The notes: generated by a model not told the origin, from the letters alone. A DNA stretch of 64,000 nucleotides from WRGA01 sp031553395 (GCA_031553395.1 JAVBLR010000006.1:248001-312000); one strand, 5' to 3'; positions 16,497 to 26,663 are shown, numbered from the stretch's first letter. Numbers and translations are program-made.

Positions 16497-16528
16497 TTGT
16501 TTACAAAAATAAAAAAAGCATATATTTG
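16497..16528 (+). promoter_or_regulatory. Promoter of the YARHG gene
   Basis: TTG (16497-16499), 21 bp, TATATTTG (16521-16528), about 78 bp before the start at 16606. This starts a new transcription unit after the O-acetylation genes. Confidence 0.7.
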
Positions 16529-16605
16529 TCTGTTAAAATATTATTAATGTGTCTTTGCAGGTATAGATAATATTTTATAAATAAGTAGTTTAACTCATAA
16601 AATAT

Positions 16606-17271
16606 ATGCATAAAAAACAAATACACCGCATAAACCTGATTATTCTTATTTTCATGTTAATTGTAGTAAATACAAATGGACAAGAGTTTAATTTAAGTAT
16701 CGATATTCTAACAGAAGCTCAATTAAAAACCATCTGTAATGATGAAGAATTGTCTTTTCTAAGAAATGAGATTTATGCCCGTCATGGGTATATTTTCACA
16801 GATGAAAAATATAAACAACATTTTGAAGAACAAGATTGGTACAAACCTGCAACCAATAATAAACAGGTAAAACTCAGTCAAATCGAAAAAAACAATGTCT
16901 TTATCTTAAAGAAAGAAGAAAAAAGGCGATTGACTCGAAAAGCGGCTATCTATCAATTCCTTATTGAAATGAAACAAATTCATGCTCCGAAATATTATTT
17001 AACGGAAACCATGCAAAAAATTGATATCGATAAAATAGAATACTGCGGAGATAAGGGGTCTTTTAAAATAAAAGAAAATAATGAAACAGGAATTTATACT
17101 TTTGAAATTTATATTAATGATGATAAAATAAAGCTGGGTTATTATGGTTACAAGACCAAAGATTCAAAAGGAAATAAATTAGATTTTTGGATGGGTTGTG
17201 GAAGTTATACCACATTTTCTATTGATAAAAATAACAAGATAAAATATTATGATAGTGAAATGCTTCATTAA
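16606..17271 (+). CDS. Secreted YARHG-domain protein
   Basis: A 221-residue exported protein with a signal peptide ending near NTNGQ. Residues about 35-85 form a YARHG domain: LRNEIYARHGYIF, then Q-H-F-E-E-Q-D-W-Y-K-P, the diagnostic pattern. The domain is extracellular in many bacteria and its function is unknown, perhaps peptidoglycan or carbohydrate related. The C-terminal half has no recognised domain. It is followed by a membrane protein gene 28 bp downstream. Confidence 0.8.
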   Translation: MHKKQIHRINLIILIFMLIVVNTNGQEFNLSIDILTEAQLKTICNDEELSFLRNEIYARHGYIFTDEKYKQHFEEQDWYKPATNNKQVKLSQIEKNNVFILKKEEKRRLTRKAAIYQFLIEMKQIHAPKYYLTETMQKIDIDKIEYCGDKGSFKIKENNETGIYTFEIYINDDKIKLGYYGYKTKDSKGNKLDFWMGCGSYTTFSIDKNNKIKYYDSEMLH

Positions 17272-17299
17272 TCTTTCAATGTAAAAAAATTGATTAACC

Positions 17300-17974
17300 A
17301 TGAGCACATTATCCGACAAAATAAAATATTTTGCCAAATTATCCTCCATTGGAGTATTTACTTTTATAAAAATTCATTTATTGGCAGTTGTCTCTACGAT
17401 TGCCGTACTAATAATCGGTTTTATTCTTTTGTTAAAAGGTGTAGATACCGGAAATTCAGGAGATATAAGTATTACTTCGTATATAGTAATGATGTTTACA
17501 AAAAAGCCTGTAGGTTCTATACTTTTCCTATTGGTTTTATTCGGAAGTCCTTATCTGTATTTTCTTTTTGGTAATAAATATATCCTCAATAAGATTATCC
17601 ATAAAATCGTAAAAGATAAATCCGAAAAATATATTTGTCCTTTATTGGATAAGGCGCTTGCAAAAATTAATGTAAATCAATCAATTGCGTTACAAGAGGG
17701 ATTTGACTATTCTATGCTAAAACTGCAACTAATCCGGGAAATTCAACATGAATCTGAAAATAAATGGATTAAAAAAGCCATACTATTAGGAATAAAACAG
17801 ACTCCTTTCAATTATGTAGATTTAGGAGAAGAAGGTATTTCGTTCAATGATTTTATTAAACTGAATATAATCAAAACATTAGAAAATATTTCGGAACCAA
17901 GTAAAATGATTATTTGGATTATAATTGGGATTCAATGGTTGTTGTTATTGTTGATTTGGGTTTTGCCGTATTAA
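17300..17974 (+). CDS. Hypothetical integral membrane protein
   Basis: A 224-residue protein with three clear membrane segments, at about residues 20-44, 70-92 and 200-222, and a soluble charged middle region (residues 95-195). I recognise no domain. The middle contains an alternating charged helix with SEKYICPLLDKAL and a cysteine. It probably shares a transcript with the YARHG gene. Function unknown. Confidence 0.65.
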   Translation: MSTLSDKIKYFAKLSSIGVFTFIKIHLLAVVSTIAVLIIGFILLLKGVDTGNSGDISITSYIVMMFTKKPVGSILFLLVLFGSPYLYFLFGNKYILNKIIHKIVKDKSEKYICPLLDKALAKINVNQSIALQEGFDYSMLKLQLIREIQHESENKWIKKAILLGIKQTPFNYVDLGEEGISFNDFIKLNIIKTLENISEPSKMIIWIIIGIQWLLLLLIWVLPY

Positions 17975-18058
17975 AACGTTAATCGAATTCCTCGGAGATA
18001 ACATTTTATTGGAACAATTTGAATAAATATGAAATAACACTCGTTTAAAAAACTCAGA

Positions 18059-18925
18059 ATGAAAAGAATAAACATATTGCTTCCGGTAATATTTACAACT
18101 ATAATATTCTGTCTGAGCTGTGTGATGAAAAATGGACAGCAAAAAGAGAATAATAAGGATACTTTAAAAGTTGAAATGGAAGTATTTACTCAAGCTAAAT
18201 CCATTTACTCCACAATTAATGTCAAATGCTCAAGTTTAATAAGTGACTCGGTTAGTTTTACTATATCCAAAGATCGTGTAACTCATTTTTTTGAAACAGG
18301 AGATACTATTTCAATGAATGAAGCAGTAAAGATATTGAGTAGTAATGATGCTTTTACTCACAATATAATGGGAAATATATCAATAGGGCAAGATACTTTA
18401 TGTTATATGATACATGCATCGGGTGTTGGTATTATTTATGAATCTCTTCAAAAATTATCTAAAGGAAAAAAGGTGTTATTTTACAAAAATGACATAGATA
18501 TTCCGAAAGAAACTTATAAGAATAAAAATAAGAAGATAAAGATACTTTGTTATCAAAAATCCAATTTCGACTTTTCTATTTGGGAAGAATGGAGAAAAGA
18601 GAATCCGGATACATACATAGATGGTAATGACGAATATAATGCATATACCAGGTGGAATAAGATGAATGTTTATGGAATTTACGATGCTTTTAATATATCT
18701 ACCATAACCACCAGAGAAGAAATACGGTACGACTATTATATTAATCCATATTGCACTATAACAGGACTTCTAATTAAAGATAATTTAATCAATATGTTTT
18801 GGATGAATGGCGGAGGTGCATTTAACTTGTTTCCAAATTTTAATAGAGGAATAGGAGAAGTATATGGTTGTTTTAAGCCTGAATGTTTGAAGTATTTTAT
18901 AAGCTGTTTACAAACAAGTGAATAA
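18059..18925 (+). CDS. Hypothetical lipoprotein, paralogue 1
   Basis: A 288-residue lipoprotein: signal peptide with lipobox-like C-L-S-C near residue 20. It shares its whole length with the next protein. Common points are F-D-F-x-x-W-E-E-W near residue 180, a D-x-N-x-x-Y-x-A-Y-x-R-W segment, an M-x-G-G-G-A motif and the C-terminal Y-G-C-x-K-P-E-C-L-K-Y-F, in which two cysteines could form a disulfide. The family is not known to me. The two copies are adjacent and unequal in sequence, so the duplication is old. Confidence 0.7.
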   Translation: MKRINILLPVIFTTIIFCLSCVMKNGQQKENNKDTLKVEMEVFTQAKSIYSTINVKCSSLISDSVSFTISKDRVTHFFETGDTISMNEAVKILSSNDAFTHNIMGNISIGQDTLCYMIHASGVGIIYESLQKLSKGKKVLFYKNDIDIPKETYKNKNKKIKILCYQKSNFDFSIWEEWRKENPDTYIDGNDEYNAYTRWNKMNVYGIYDAFNISTITTREEIRYDYYINPYCTITGLLIKDNLINMFWMNGGGAFNLFPNFNRGIGEVYGCFKPECLKYFISCLQTSE

Positions 18926-18974
18926 ATACACAAATAAGAGAAAACTTATTTTAATAAGAAAAAGATCCGGCACG

Positions 18975-19838
18975 ATGAATAAAATAACCACAATTTTTAT
19001 AGGGCTGTCTCTGTTATTCTCAATGATGGCATGTTCTCAAAATAGTGTTAGTAGAGTATCTAAAGAATCTATACATAATTCTGATAGCTTATCACTCTCT
19101 ACCGAAGATAAGATTTATATCCTGACTACAGAGAGTTATTCTCTAACAGGTGATTCCGCTGATATCCATATTAGTAGCGTAGATATAAAAGAATACTTCG
19201 AAACGGCAGAGATTCTTCCGGAGAAAACAGCTCTTGAACGGCTAAAAACATATAATCATCAATTCAGTGTTAGTGGAAAGATGGTTAATCAGGAAGATAC
19301 ATTGAGTTATTATATACTGGGAGACGGAACAGGCATTACTTATGAATACAGGCGCTTGATCTCAGAAAAAGAACAAAAGGTAACTTTTTATCATAACAGC
19401 ATCAACCTGCCTTCGGATAAGTATAAAAAAATTAAATCCCCATTAAATATTCTTTATTTTGAGAAATCTAAATTTGATTTTGCTCTTTGGGAAGAATGGA
19501 AGAAAAGTGATACAGATAATATCTATGTCGATAACAATGAACAATACAAAGCTTATAAACGATGGAATGAGAAACTTGATGTTAATGGCATTTGTAAAGC
19601 CTTTACTTTAATGGAAATCCTTTATAGTGAAGGTGTTCTCAATGTAGCATTATCTGTAGATCATAACTGCCGCCTTTTTGGATTGGCTATCATGAATGGC
19701 AAATTACATACATTATTTATGGATGGAGGAGGAGCTATTTACCTTACATCAGTTAAAGATGATCATGATGAATTAATTTACGGCTGTTATAAACCGGAGT
19801 GTTTAAAATATTTTACAAACAAGTTGTCCTTGGATTGA
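18975..19838 (+). CDS. Hypothetical lipoprotein, paralogue 2
   Basis: A 287-residue paralogue of the preceding lipoprotein. A frame is open from 18918, but the signal peptide MNKITTIF..SMMAC begins at ATG 18975 and its lipobox cysteine is near residue 20, so I take this start; the length then equals that of paralogue 1. It keeps F-D-F-A-L-W-E-E-W, the M-D-G-G-G-A motif and the C-terminal Y-G-C-Y-K-P-E-C-L-K-Y-F. Role unknown; outer-membrane or surface location is inferred from the lipobox. Confidence 0.7.
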   Translation: MNKITTIFIGLSLLFSMMACSQNSVSRVSKESIHNSDSLSLSTEDKIYILTTESYSLTGDSADIHISSVDIKEYFETAEILPEKTALERLKTYNHQFSVSGKMVNQEDTLSYYILGDGTGITYEYRRLISEKEQKVTFYHNSINLPSDKYKKIKSPLNILYFEKSKFDFALWEEWKKSDTDNIYVDNNEQYKAYKRWNEKLDVNGICKAFTLMEILYSEGVLNVALSVDHNCRLFGLAIMNGKLHTLFMDGGGAIYLTSVKDDHDELIYGCYKPECLKYFTNKLSLD

Positions 19839-19907
19839 ATACAATAGTTATTCCCCAAGACAGGCATTAATGATATAGGATTATGAACTGTGTACAAATA
19901 ATAAAAA

Positions 19908-20549
19908 ATGAATAAGTCTTTAACAATACTGATACTTGCTTTATTAAGTACACCTTTATTTGCCCAAACATATCAGGGAAATATCAAAATTAAAGATATA
20001 CAATATTCTTGCATGTTTCGTATCAACGCCGACAGCACGATAAATTTTGTATGCAACAGGGAAGGCAATTTTGTATATATGGAATACAATGGAAAAATCA
20101 GGCAAATGAAAGATACGCTTTACCATGTTTCGGCAGAAATTGTATTTGCTCAAGCTCCCTCGAAATCGGTATATTATAAAGAACCGATATTGGTCGTTTC
20201 ACTTGACAAAACAATAACGGGCTTGGATAAGCTTACAGTTAGATATTCCGATGGCTCTACCAAAGATTTCCCATGTAATGCAGGCGAAACATTGGAAATC
20301 CCCCGGAATGAAAAGCTTTTCAATAAAAAGCGAGGCCGCAGCAATTATTTTGTCTTTTCAATTGACCGTAAAAATCCGATAACCGGCAAAACATTACAAT
20401 TTGAAATAGATGATATTTCAGAGGCCGGTTTTTACAAGGGAGATAAAACGGATTTTGAAGTAATTATCAAAAATAATGACTTCTATTCAACAGAGCAATC
20501 ATCGGAAAAAATAGGATTTTTTAAACTGAAAAAAGATAAAATTAGATAA
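19908..20549 (+). CDS. Hypothetical secreted protein
   Basis: A 213-residue exported protein with a signal peptide ending at LFAQ. The body is rich in beta-strand-like sequence (YQGNIKIKDIQYSC, then RINADSTINFVC) with two spaced cysteines. No domain recognised. It is followed 25 bp later by another secreted protein gene, so the two may be cotranscribed. Confidence 0.65.
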   Translation: MNKSLTILILALLSTPLFAQTYQGNIKIKDIQYSCMFRINADSTINFVCNREGNFVYMEYNGKIRQMKDTLYHVSAEIVFAQAPSKSVYYKEPILVVSLDKTITGLDKLTVRYSDGSTKDFPCNAGETLEIPRNEKLFNKKRGRSNYFVFSIDRKNPITGKTLQFEIDDISEAGFYKGDKTDFEVIIKNNDFYSTEQSSEKIGFFKLKKDKIR

Positions 20550-20574
20550 TACAATAATACATAGAGATAAGGAA

Positions 20575-21165
20575 ATGAAAAATATTATTACAACTATTTT
20601 TGCCATAGTTATTTCAATTACAGCTTTTACGCTGCAAGCGCAATCGAATACACCGGAAAAAGTGTACAAAGGTTTGTTTGGTGATTACACCTATTCTCAG
20701 TTCAAAGCTTGGACAGATTCCGTCGAATGTAAGGAAAGTGAAACGATAAGAGGAGTAAAGTCTATGCAGAATGCTCGTCGGCCAAGTGATGACGAAAGGA
20801 TAATTACGGCGAAGATGAAAATCTTTCCGGTTTTGGTTCACGCCCTTTTATCATCAGATACAATAGTCGATTTCAATGGATTCATTCGTATAATGGAAGG
20901 TGGGGCATATTTTTACCTTCCTGTAAATGAACAAGATTTGATAAAAATAAAAAATATGAATCCTTATACGGATTTGATTTGCGGTTCTCCCAAGAGCAGT
21001 ATAAAAGGTAATGCGACTCAGGCTCGTTTTCTTGTAGAAGTACCCGAAGATGAATTGGACGAAGAAGTTGTTCAATACCTGAATAAAAATTCACTTGAGA
21101 TGTTGAAAGTTATGTGCAAAGACATCGAAATGTGTGGTGAACCTGTAATTGTTCGGGCTCGATAA
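20575..21165 (+). CDS. Hypothetical secreted protein
   Basis: A 196-residue exported protein with a signal peptide ending at TLQAQ. The mature part has several charged loops and a run of late cysteines (MCKDIEMCGEP near the end). No domain recognised. It may be cotranscribed with the gene before it. Confidence 0.65.
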   Translation: MKNIITTIFAIVISITAFTLQAQSNTPEKVYKGLFGDYTYSQFKAWTDSVECKESETIRGVKSMQNARRPSDDERIITAKMKIFPVLVHALLSSDTIVDFNGFIRIMEGGAYFYLPVNEQDLIKIKNMNPYTDLICGSPKSSIKGNATQARFLVEVPEDELDEEVVQYLNKNSLEMLKVMCKDIEMCGEPVIVRAR

Positions 21166-21238
21166 TAATCGAAATAGTTGAATATTAAACCTTAGAGGAT
21201 AGAATAATGATTGATAATGTTTGAGCACGATAATTAAC

Positions 21239-21910
21239 ATGGAAAATAAAATAAAGCAAATACTACTGAACCTAGGTGCCGATTTGTGCGGAATAGCTAA
21301 TATCAATAGGTTTTCAAATGCTCCGGAGGGTTTTCATCCATCTGATATTTACGACAAATGTAAATCTGTAATTGTAATTGCAAAAAGATTACCCAAAGGA
21401 CTGGCATTTGTAAGTCCGAGAATTGTGTACAATCATACCAATAATATAAATAAAGTCGAAGTAGATAGAATAACGTATGAAGCATCTATCTTGTTAGAAA
21501 AATTGGGATGTATTGCTATTCCATTACCCTGCGATTCTCCGTATGATTACTGGGAAAAAGAAAATATCACAGGAAAAGGGGTGTTATCAATGAGGCATGC
21601 TGCCGTATTAGCAGGATTAGGAAGCCTTGGGAAAAACACGCTGTTTATGAACAGGACTTATGGAAATTTTCTAAATATAGGATGTATTCTAACCGATTTA
21701 GATTTGAAATCGGATGATTTATCGGAAGAATTATGCCTCAAAAATTGCCGTTTATGTTTGGACAATTGTCCGTCCGGCGCACTAGATGGACAAACTGCAA
21801 ATCAGAAACTATGCCGTCCACATACTTATGGGATAAATGACAGAGGATTTGAAGTTGTGAATTGTAATAAATGCAGGACAGTATGTCCGAGAGCGTTTGG
21901 GGTAAAATGA
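21239..21910 (+). CDS. Epoxyqueuosine-reductase-like iron-sulfur protein, short form
   Basis: A 223-residue cytoplasmic protein. The N-terminal part matches the QueG-like DUF1730 region (GADLCGIANINRF). The C-terminal third carries a ferredoxin-type cluster region: C-L-K-N-C-R-L-C-L-D-N-C-P, then C near LCRP, and C-N-K-C-R-T-V-C-P, enough for two 4Fe-4S clusters. True QueG proteins are longer (over 300 residues, with a HEAT-like tail), so this short form may act in another redox reaction. I chose ATG 21239; the frame also opens at a TTG 18 bases upstream. Confidence 0.7.
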   Translation: MENKIKQILLNLGADLCGIANINRFSNAPEGFHPSDIYDKCKSVIVIAKRLPKGLAFVSPRIVYNHTNNINKVEVDRITYEASILLEKLGCIAIPLPCDSPYDYWEKENITGKGVLSMRHAAVLAGLGSLGKNTLFMNRTYGNFLNIGCILTDLDLKSDDLSEELCLKNCRLCLDNCPSGALDGQTANQKLCRPHTYGINDRGFEVVNCNKCRTVCPRAFGVK

Positions 21911-21973
21911 AGAGATATAGTCAACTTCAATTTATTAAATCAACCTATACATCCAATTAAAATAGTTCATAAA

Positions 21974-22543
21974 ATGGGAATTCAATTAAGATATCATTTT
22001 CTCACAATAACATGTGTATTGTTTGTATTGGCAGCTTGTAAAGGAAGTGAAAACAAAACGGAACCGGCCATTTCAACAGTGAATTTTTTCGATAAGAAAT
22101 ATGATAGCGATTATAGCCTGATTATCGATGAATCGAATATATCGGATTACCCTCAGATGAGTTACTTGGATTGTGATAAAACAGGTTATTTTACCATTTA
22201 TTTTGTACCTAAAAAGCCCGACTTAATAAATTATTGGAAGGGCTATTACAATGATGCCGATTTCGAAACATTAAATATCGACGAAAGCAATAAGCAGATT
22301 ACATCGATTGTGAAAAATAATTGGAATAATTATTATAAATTTTGTTACTACGTTCCATCCTCATTTATAGATAAATCAAATGGCTGTACTATAGAATCTT
22401 TAAATCTGACAAATGACACAAAAGCAACTATTTATCTTTTTAAAAATAATAACTGGATAGAATTGAAAACTATAGAATCAACAATTTTGCCTCCATATTT
22501 AGAGAGTAGTTTCTTTCTTGATATTCTTCAAGACAAAGAATAA
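21974..22543 (+). CDS. Hypothetical lipoprotein
   Basis: A 189-residue lipoprotein with lipobox L-A-A-C at about residue 22. The mature part is rich in Asn, Tyr and Lys with no recognised domain. It belongs to the long run of exported proteins of unknown role in this region. Confidence 0.62.
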   Translation: MGIQLRYHFLTITCVLFVLAACKGSENKTEPAISTVNFFDKKYDSDYSLIIDESNISDYPQMSYLDCDKTGYFTIYFVPKKPDLINYWKGYYNDADFETLNIDESNKQITSIVKNNWNNYYKFCYYVPSSFIDKSNGCTIESLNLTNDTKATIYLFKNNNWIELKTIESTILPPYLESSFFLDILQDKE

Positions 22544-22613
22544 ATTATTCAGGTTATCAATTAAGACACCATGAGACACATAATCCTTTTTCTGATTTTT
22601 AATTCTATCCCCA

Positions 22614-22780
22614 TGTTGGGCGTAGCGTATAAATAATGAAGAATGCGAGTTCGGCAAAGCGTCTTCGCTTTGTCGTGGTTGAAAGCAGGCCTCCGGCTGG
22701 CAAAACAAAAGATTATTTTTTAAAATATACAAAGCAGAACTTTGTTTTTAACACGACGTAGCGGGATGCTACGCCGAACA
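22614..22780. repeat. MITE-like element with 13-bp terminal inverted repeats
   Basis: TGTTGGGCGTAGC at 22614-22626 and its near-perfect inverse GCTACGCCGAACA at 22768-22780 bound 167 bp. Inside are three further hairpins: GCAAAGCG-TCTT-CGCTTTG, GGCCTCCGGCTGGC-type, and GTAGC-GGGAT-GCTAC. The segment is much richer in G+C than its flanks and codes for nothing obvious. No target duplication is clear. It fills most of the gene-free stretch 22544-22890; the rest shows nothing. Confidence 0.65.
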
Positions 22781-22890
22781 TTTAGCGATTGTCAAAGAAT
22801 ATGCTACACTTAACAGGGGAAAAAAGCCATGCAATCAATGAATGAATCGGAATACCAATTATAACAATGTAATCTATAATTAAAATCACT

Positions 22891-24069
22891 ATGCATACAA
22901 TTTTCAACTATCTTCTAATTCTTTCATTTCTTTTTCCTATCTCAATACAGGCACAGAAACACACCGGTAATTCATTGGCACCAGTAATTGAACGGTATTC
23001 TTCCGGAGAAATAAAAATGCGTGGAAGGTATAAAAATTACCTACTTGATGGAGAAGTTCGTACTTATTACCAAAATGGTCAACTTTGGAAATTAGAACAT
23101 TACAAAAAAGGTGAATTAAATGGCGTCCGGGAATATTATTACGAAGATTATGTTCCCGAAGCTAATGGTAAATTCCGCCCTGTCGGAGCGCTTGATACCC
23201 GCAGTTTTTATGAAATGGGATATCAGACCGGGCGGGAAGAAAGTTATTATCGTTCAGGTCAATTACAAACTGAACATTTTTATACAAAAGAACCAAGTGT
23301 GTGGAGGGGCTGGTATGAAAATGGCATATTGAGATTTGAAGGGGATTTTATCGATGACAAAGGTGACGGCACGTGGACATATTATTTTGAAGACGGAAAA
23401 ACTCCTTCACAAATTATGCACCTGAAAGAAGGACGGCAAGAAGGTGAACAGTATGACTATTGGCCTAACGGAGTGATACATAAACGAACATTTTACCTGG
23501 ATAACACAATTACAGAATATGAAGCTTGGGATGAAAATGGCAATAAATTAGCCGATTCCGGACCTTTGGCCTCTTCCAAATCAGAACAAAAAGAATTCGA
23601 ATCTCGTCAAGATTCACTGAGATATATCAACCGAGAATTACAGGAAAAACTTAACGAAGCAATCCTTTCCGGCGATGATAACCAAATCACAATAGCAGAA
23701 GAAAATTTTAATGAATTTGATTTACAACACGAAGAGGATTTTCTGGATTTTATTATGCTTGTTTTTTCCGAAGATGAACGCGACGGAGAATTCAAACTTT
23801 ATTACGAAACAGGTGAAGTAAAAGTTATAACGCCACGTTCGAAAGGAGAAATGCACGGTATTCAAAAAGTTCTTTACAAAGATGGTTCCTTAGCTCGAAG
23901 TGTAGAATACAAACACAATGTAGAGGATGGCGCGGTGCAATCCTTTTACAAAAACGGAAATCCCGAAGTTGAAGGTGCAATGAAAAATGGTCGTCGTGCG
24001 AGCATTTGGAGATTTTATAACGAAGATGGAATATTGCGCGAAGAAATTGATTTTAGCGTTGAGAAATAA
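22891..24069 (+). CDS. Secreted MORN-variant (YwqK-family) repeat protein
   Basis: The 392-residue protein has a signal peptide ending at IQAQ and then about ten repeats of the MORN-variant/YwqK type (Y-x-N-G-x-L-x-x-E and K-x-G-E-x-x-G). They lie in two blocks, near residues 30-200 and 300-390, with a charged linker (about 235-300) between. The YwqK family name comes from an antitoxin annotation, but exported Bacteroidetes members are probably structural or envelope proteins. Cotranscription with the large gene at 24169 is plausible. Confidence 0.78.
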   Translation: MHTIFNYLLILSFLFPISIQAQKHTGNSLAPVIERYSSGEIKMRGRYKNYLLDGEVRTYYQNGQLWKLEHYKKGELNGVREYYYEDYVPEANGKFRPVGALDTRSFYEMGYQTGREESYYRSGQLQTEHFYTKEPSVWRGWYENGILRFEGDFIDDKGDGTWTYYFEDGKTPSQIMHLKEGRQEGEQYDYWPNGVIHKRTFYLDNTITEYEAWDENGNKLADSGPLASSKSEQKEFESRQDSLRYINRELQEKLNEAILSGDDNQITIAEENFNEFDLQHEEDFLDFIMLVFSEDERDGEFKLYYETGEVKVITPRSKGEMHGIQKVLYKDGSLARSVEYKHNVEDGAVQSFYKNGNPEVEGAMKNGRRASIWRFYNEDGILREEIDFSVEK

Positions 24070-24168
24070 TACATTGAAGAGAAGAAGAAGCTGCCGAAAA
24101 TACTACTACGGCAGTCTTTATATTATGGAATTAATTAATTCAAACAAACTAATTTTCAACCAATATTT

Positions 24169-26640
24169 ATGAAACAATTTCTCAGAAAAAGCATATTCTC
24201 ACTAATTCTGATTCTAAATTGTATGATTGCCACAAGTCAATCAATAATAGAGCAAGAACAGGAATTAATACGTATTTTCGAAAATGGGAAAATCGCAATG
24301 CAAGGGGATTCTGCATCCGTAGAACAATTACTTCGCGACCATTGGAATTATTATAGTCCTACGGAATATACAATACCTGACGAAGATAATCCGGATTTTA
24401 CAGTTACAGTAGCAGAAGCCATCAACGATATACTCGAAAAAGGATTAAAGAAAGCAACAGCAGAAGACCATACTATGCAATATCCGTTTGAAGAACTTGC
24501 AAAAACAGGAATAAAAATAAGCACTTCAATTGACAAACGGATAAGGGTTTTCTCGTGGGATGATATGAAAGGCGGTACTATGCGCTTTTATCGTAATGTA
24601 ATACAATATTACATCAATGATAGTATTTCGGGGTGTTATTTCCCGTTTTCGTGGATGAGATCGCGCGAAGATGAAATATTGAATGAAACATCCGTTGATT
24701 CCATATTTTGCTTATATAGCGGAGTATATCTGATGCGTGGAAGCACAACATCCGCTACAAAATTACATGGAGAAAACGTATTGGCATTCGACATCAGTTC
24801 GGGTGTAATGAAAAAAGCCTATCCGTTTAAAACAATAGGAGATGAAGGTGATAAGTATGCCTCTTTTTTGAGTTTTAGCGGTGAACCAGATAATTTTATT
24901 TCTGAAAAAGAACTCATGCCGCATTATATAATTGACAATGAGAGGATTATTATCCCGCTCATTGATACAATCAATCATATTTTCACAAGTCATTATACCG
25001 AATTGTATTACAATGGAGTCTGCTTCGAAACACTTGAAGAAAAAACTACAAGAGAAGCTAAAGGCGAGGAAGGAAGATTCATGATTGCAAGCCTGATATT
25101 TAAAGACGGACCTAACACTTGTGTGTTGGATGAGGTTTATCCCGCTCCCATTTCGTTGATTGCAGGAGTAACTCACACCATTGATAATATTTCTGAATTG
25201 GAAGGCGAATTGGTTGATTTATCAATAAAATGTGATGCCTATAAAGGAAAACCGACAATAAAGCTTCCGTATATTCCAACTATTGATGGTGCTGCTTATG
25301 TTGAAAATATCAACCTATTTACACTTGCCGAAGAAAAAACACGTACACGGTGGAAATTCTGGAAGCGTTTTGGACAACAGAAAGTCCTTCAAATAGCCGG
25401 ACAAGATGAGGGAATGCCATGGCAAAAACTACGCTATACAGCCATATATTTTAATCGTCTGCCATCAAAAAAAACTGCAAAGCAAATACATTGGGCAATA
25501 GAAGTTGAAGGAGAACAAATGGAACTATTAGATACAGCCATTTACAAAGGAATGCAGATACAACTTACAATGCGCCCCGAATGGCGGTATCACAAAGTGA
25601 AAATTCTATCTTTTATGGGTAACCATGTTACCTCTGAAGCAGCTACTCATACGACGTCTGTAATAGATATGCCTTCTTGGGCTTTCGAAGGCGGGCTTTC
25701 TGTTATCGGGCCGGAATATGCGACTATTACTTATGGAGACGATGATTCCGAAAAGGAAATATCAACTGAAGAACCTGATGAATTCGACCTTTATTTAATG
25801 GAAACTAATAAACCTTGGAATGCCAATGATACGATAAATATTCCCGGATTGGATTTGGATGAGATGCTACAACAAATTCTTCCCGAAGTAACCCGATATG
25901 CTGTATCCGATTCTACGGAACTGTTTTATAACAATATAATGCGAATACGTTTTCCAAATATATCTACATGGTGGACGGATACTCCCGGAGATTCGACACA
26001 AATCATGAGGAAAATATTTTTTGATGAAGAACAAACTCCACTTCTACTTGTTGTCGGTAAATTTATTGACGAACAACAAACCTTTGCTATCAGTTATGAA
26101 ATATCCGAAGGAATGGTTCAGTTTTATCGTTTGGATAATGGAATCTGGAAAAATATCGGTGAACAATCTTTTGATGGTGAAATTCTGTACAACTATATAC
26201 ATTTTGAAAACCTCGATTATAAACCGGGATATGAAGTTGTATTAGCAACCGGCCCCAATATGAATGCCAATCAATGGATGAAAGCCTTTCGTTATAATGC
26301 ACTACTTGATAGTATGGAATATGCCGGTGATTTTTGTACTGATTATAAAATCGGATTTCAAAATGGAACTGCTTATATGACCGAAGAATATTCCGGAAGT
26401 TGGTATATGGATCCACACAAGACTTTGTATATCTGGAAAAATGACAAACTTATTCCAATCAGACAATCTGAACTTGTTGTACCGGGTGATATGAAGTCAA
26501 GAAAAACATATATCGAATATTATGAAAATCCGGATTATACTGTTGGTGGATTGCAATTAAAATTGCGGGAACGTTACAAGGAACAAAATACAAGGCATAA
26601 AAAATATTGGGATGATTTTTTTGAATGGCAGATACCATGA
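24169..26640 (+). CDS. Large hypothetical secreted protein
   Basis: An 823-residue exported protein with a signal peptide ending near ATSQS. The body has no motif that I recognise. It is rich in Tyr, Trp and acidic residues, with a possible beta-propeller or beta-rich C-terminal half (residues about 580-800, where FDGEILYNYIHF and NGTAYMTEEYSGSW resemble propeller blades). A strong terminator follows at 26664. Function unknown. Confidence 0.65.
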   Translation: MKQFLRKSIFSLILILNCMIATSQSIIEQEQELIRIFENGKIAMQGDSASVEQLLRDHWNYYSPTEYTIPDEDNPDFTVTVAEAINDILEKGLKKATAEDHTMQYPFEELAKTGIKISTSIDKRIRVFSWDDMKGGTMRFYRNVIQYYINDSISGCYFPFSWMRSREDEILNETSVDSIFCLYSGVYLMRGSTTSATKLHGENVLAFDISSGVMKKAYPFKTIGDEGDKYASFLSFSGEPDNFISEKELMPHYIIDNERIIIPLIDTINHIFTSHYTELYYNGVCFETLEEKTTREAKGEEGRFMIASLIFKDGPNTCVLDEVYPAPISLIAGVTHTIDNISELEGELVDLSIKCDAYKGKPTIKLPYIPTIDGAAYVENINLFTLAEEKTRTRWKFWKRFGQQKVLQIAGQDEGMPWQKLRYTAIYFNRLPSKKTAKQIHWAIEVEGEQMELLDTAIYKGMQIQLTMRPEWRYHKVKILSFMGNHVTSEAATHTTSVIDMPSWAFEGGLSVIGPEYATITYGDDDSEKEISTEEPDEFDLYLMETNKPWNANDTINIPGLDLDEMLQQILPEVTRYAVSDSTELFYNNIMRIRFPNISTWWTDTPGDSTQIMRKIFFDEEQTPLLLVVGKFIDEQQTFAISYEISEGMVQFYRLDNGIWKNIGEQSFDGEILYNYIHFENLDYKPGYEVVLATGPNMNANQWMKAFRYNALLDSMEYAGDFCTDYKIGFQNGTAYMTEEYSGSWYMDPHKTLYIWKNDKLIPIRQSELVVPGDMKSRKTYIEYYENPDYTVGGLQLKLRERYKEQNTRHKKYWDDFFEWQIP

Positions 26641-26663
26641 AAAGAATGAAAGAAGTTACCGGA

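Noticed and set aside
22655..22760. CRISPR-like hairpins
   Set aside because: The hairpins differ in sequence and are not regularly spaced; there are no spacers or cas genes.
22891..24069. YwqK-type protein as a cytoplasmic antitoxin
   Set aside because: It has a signal peptide and no toxin gene next to it; the name reflects only the repeat family.
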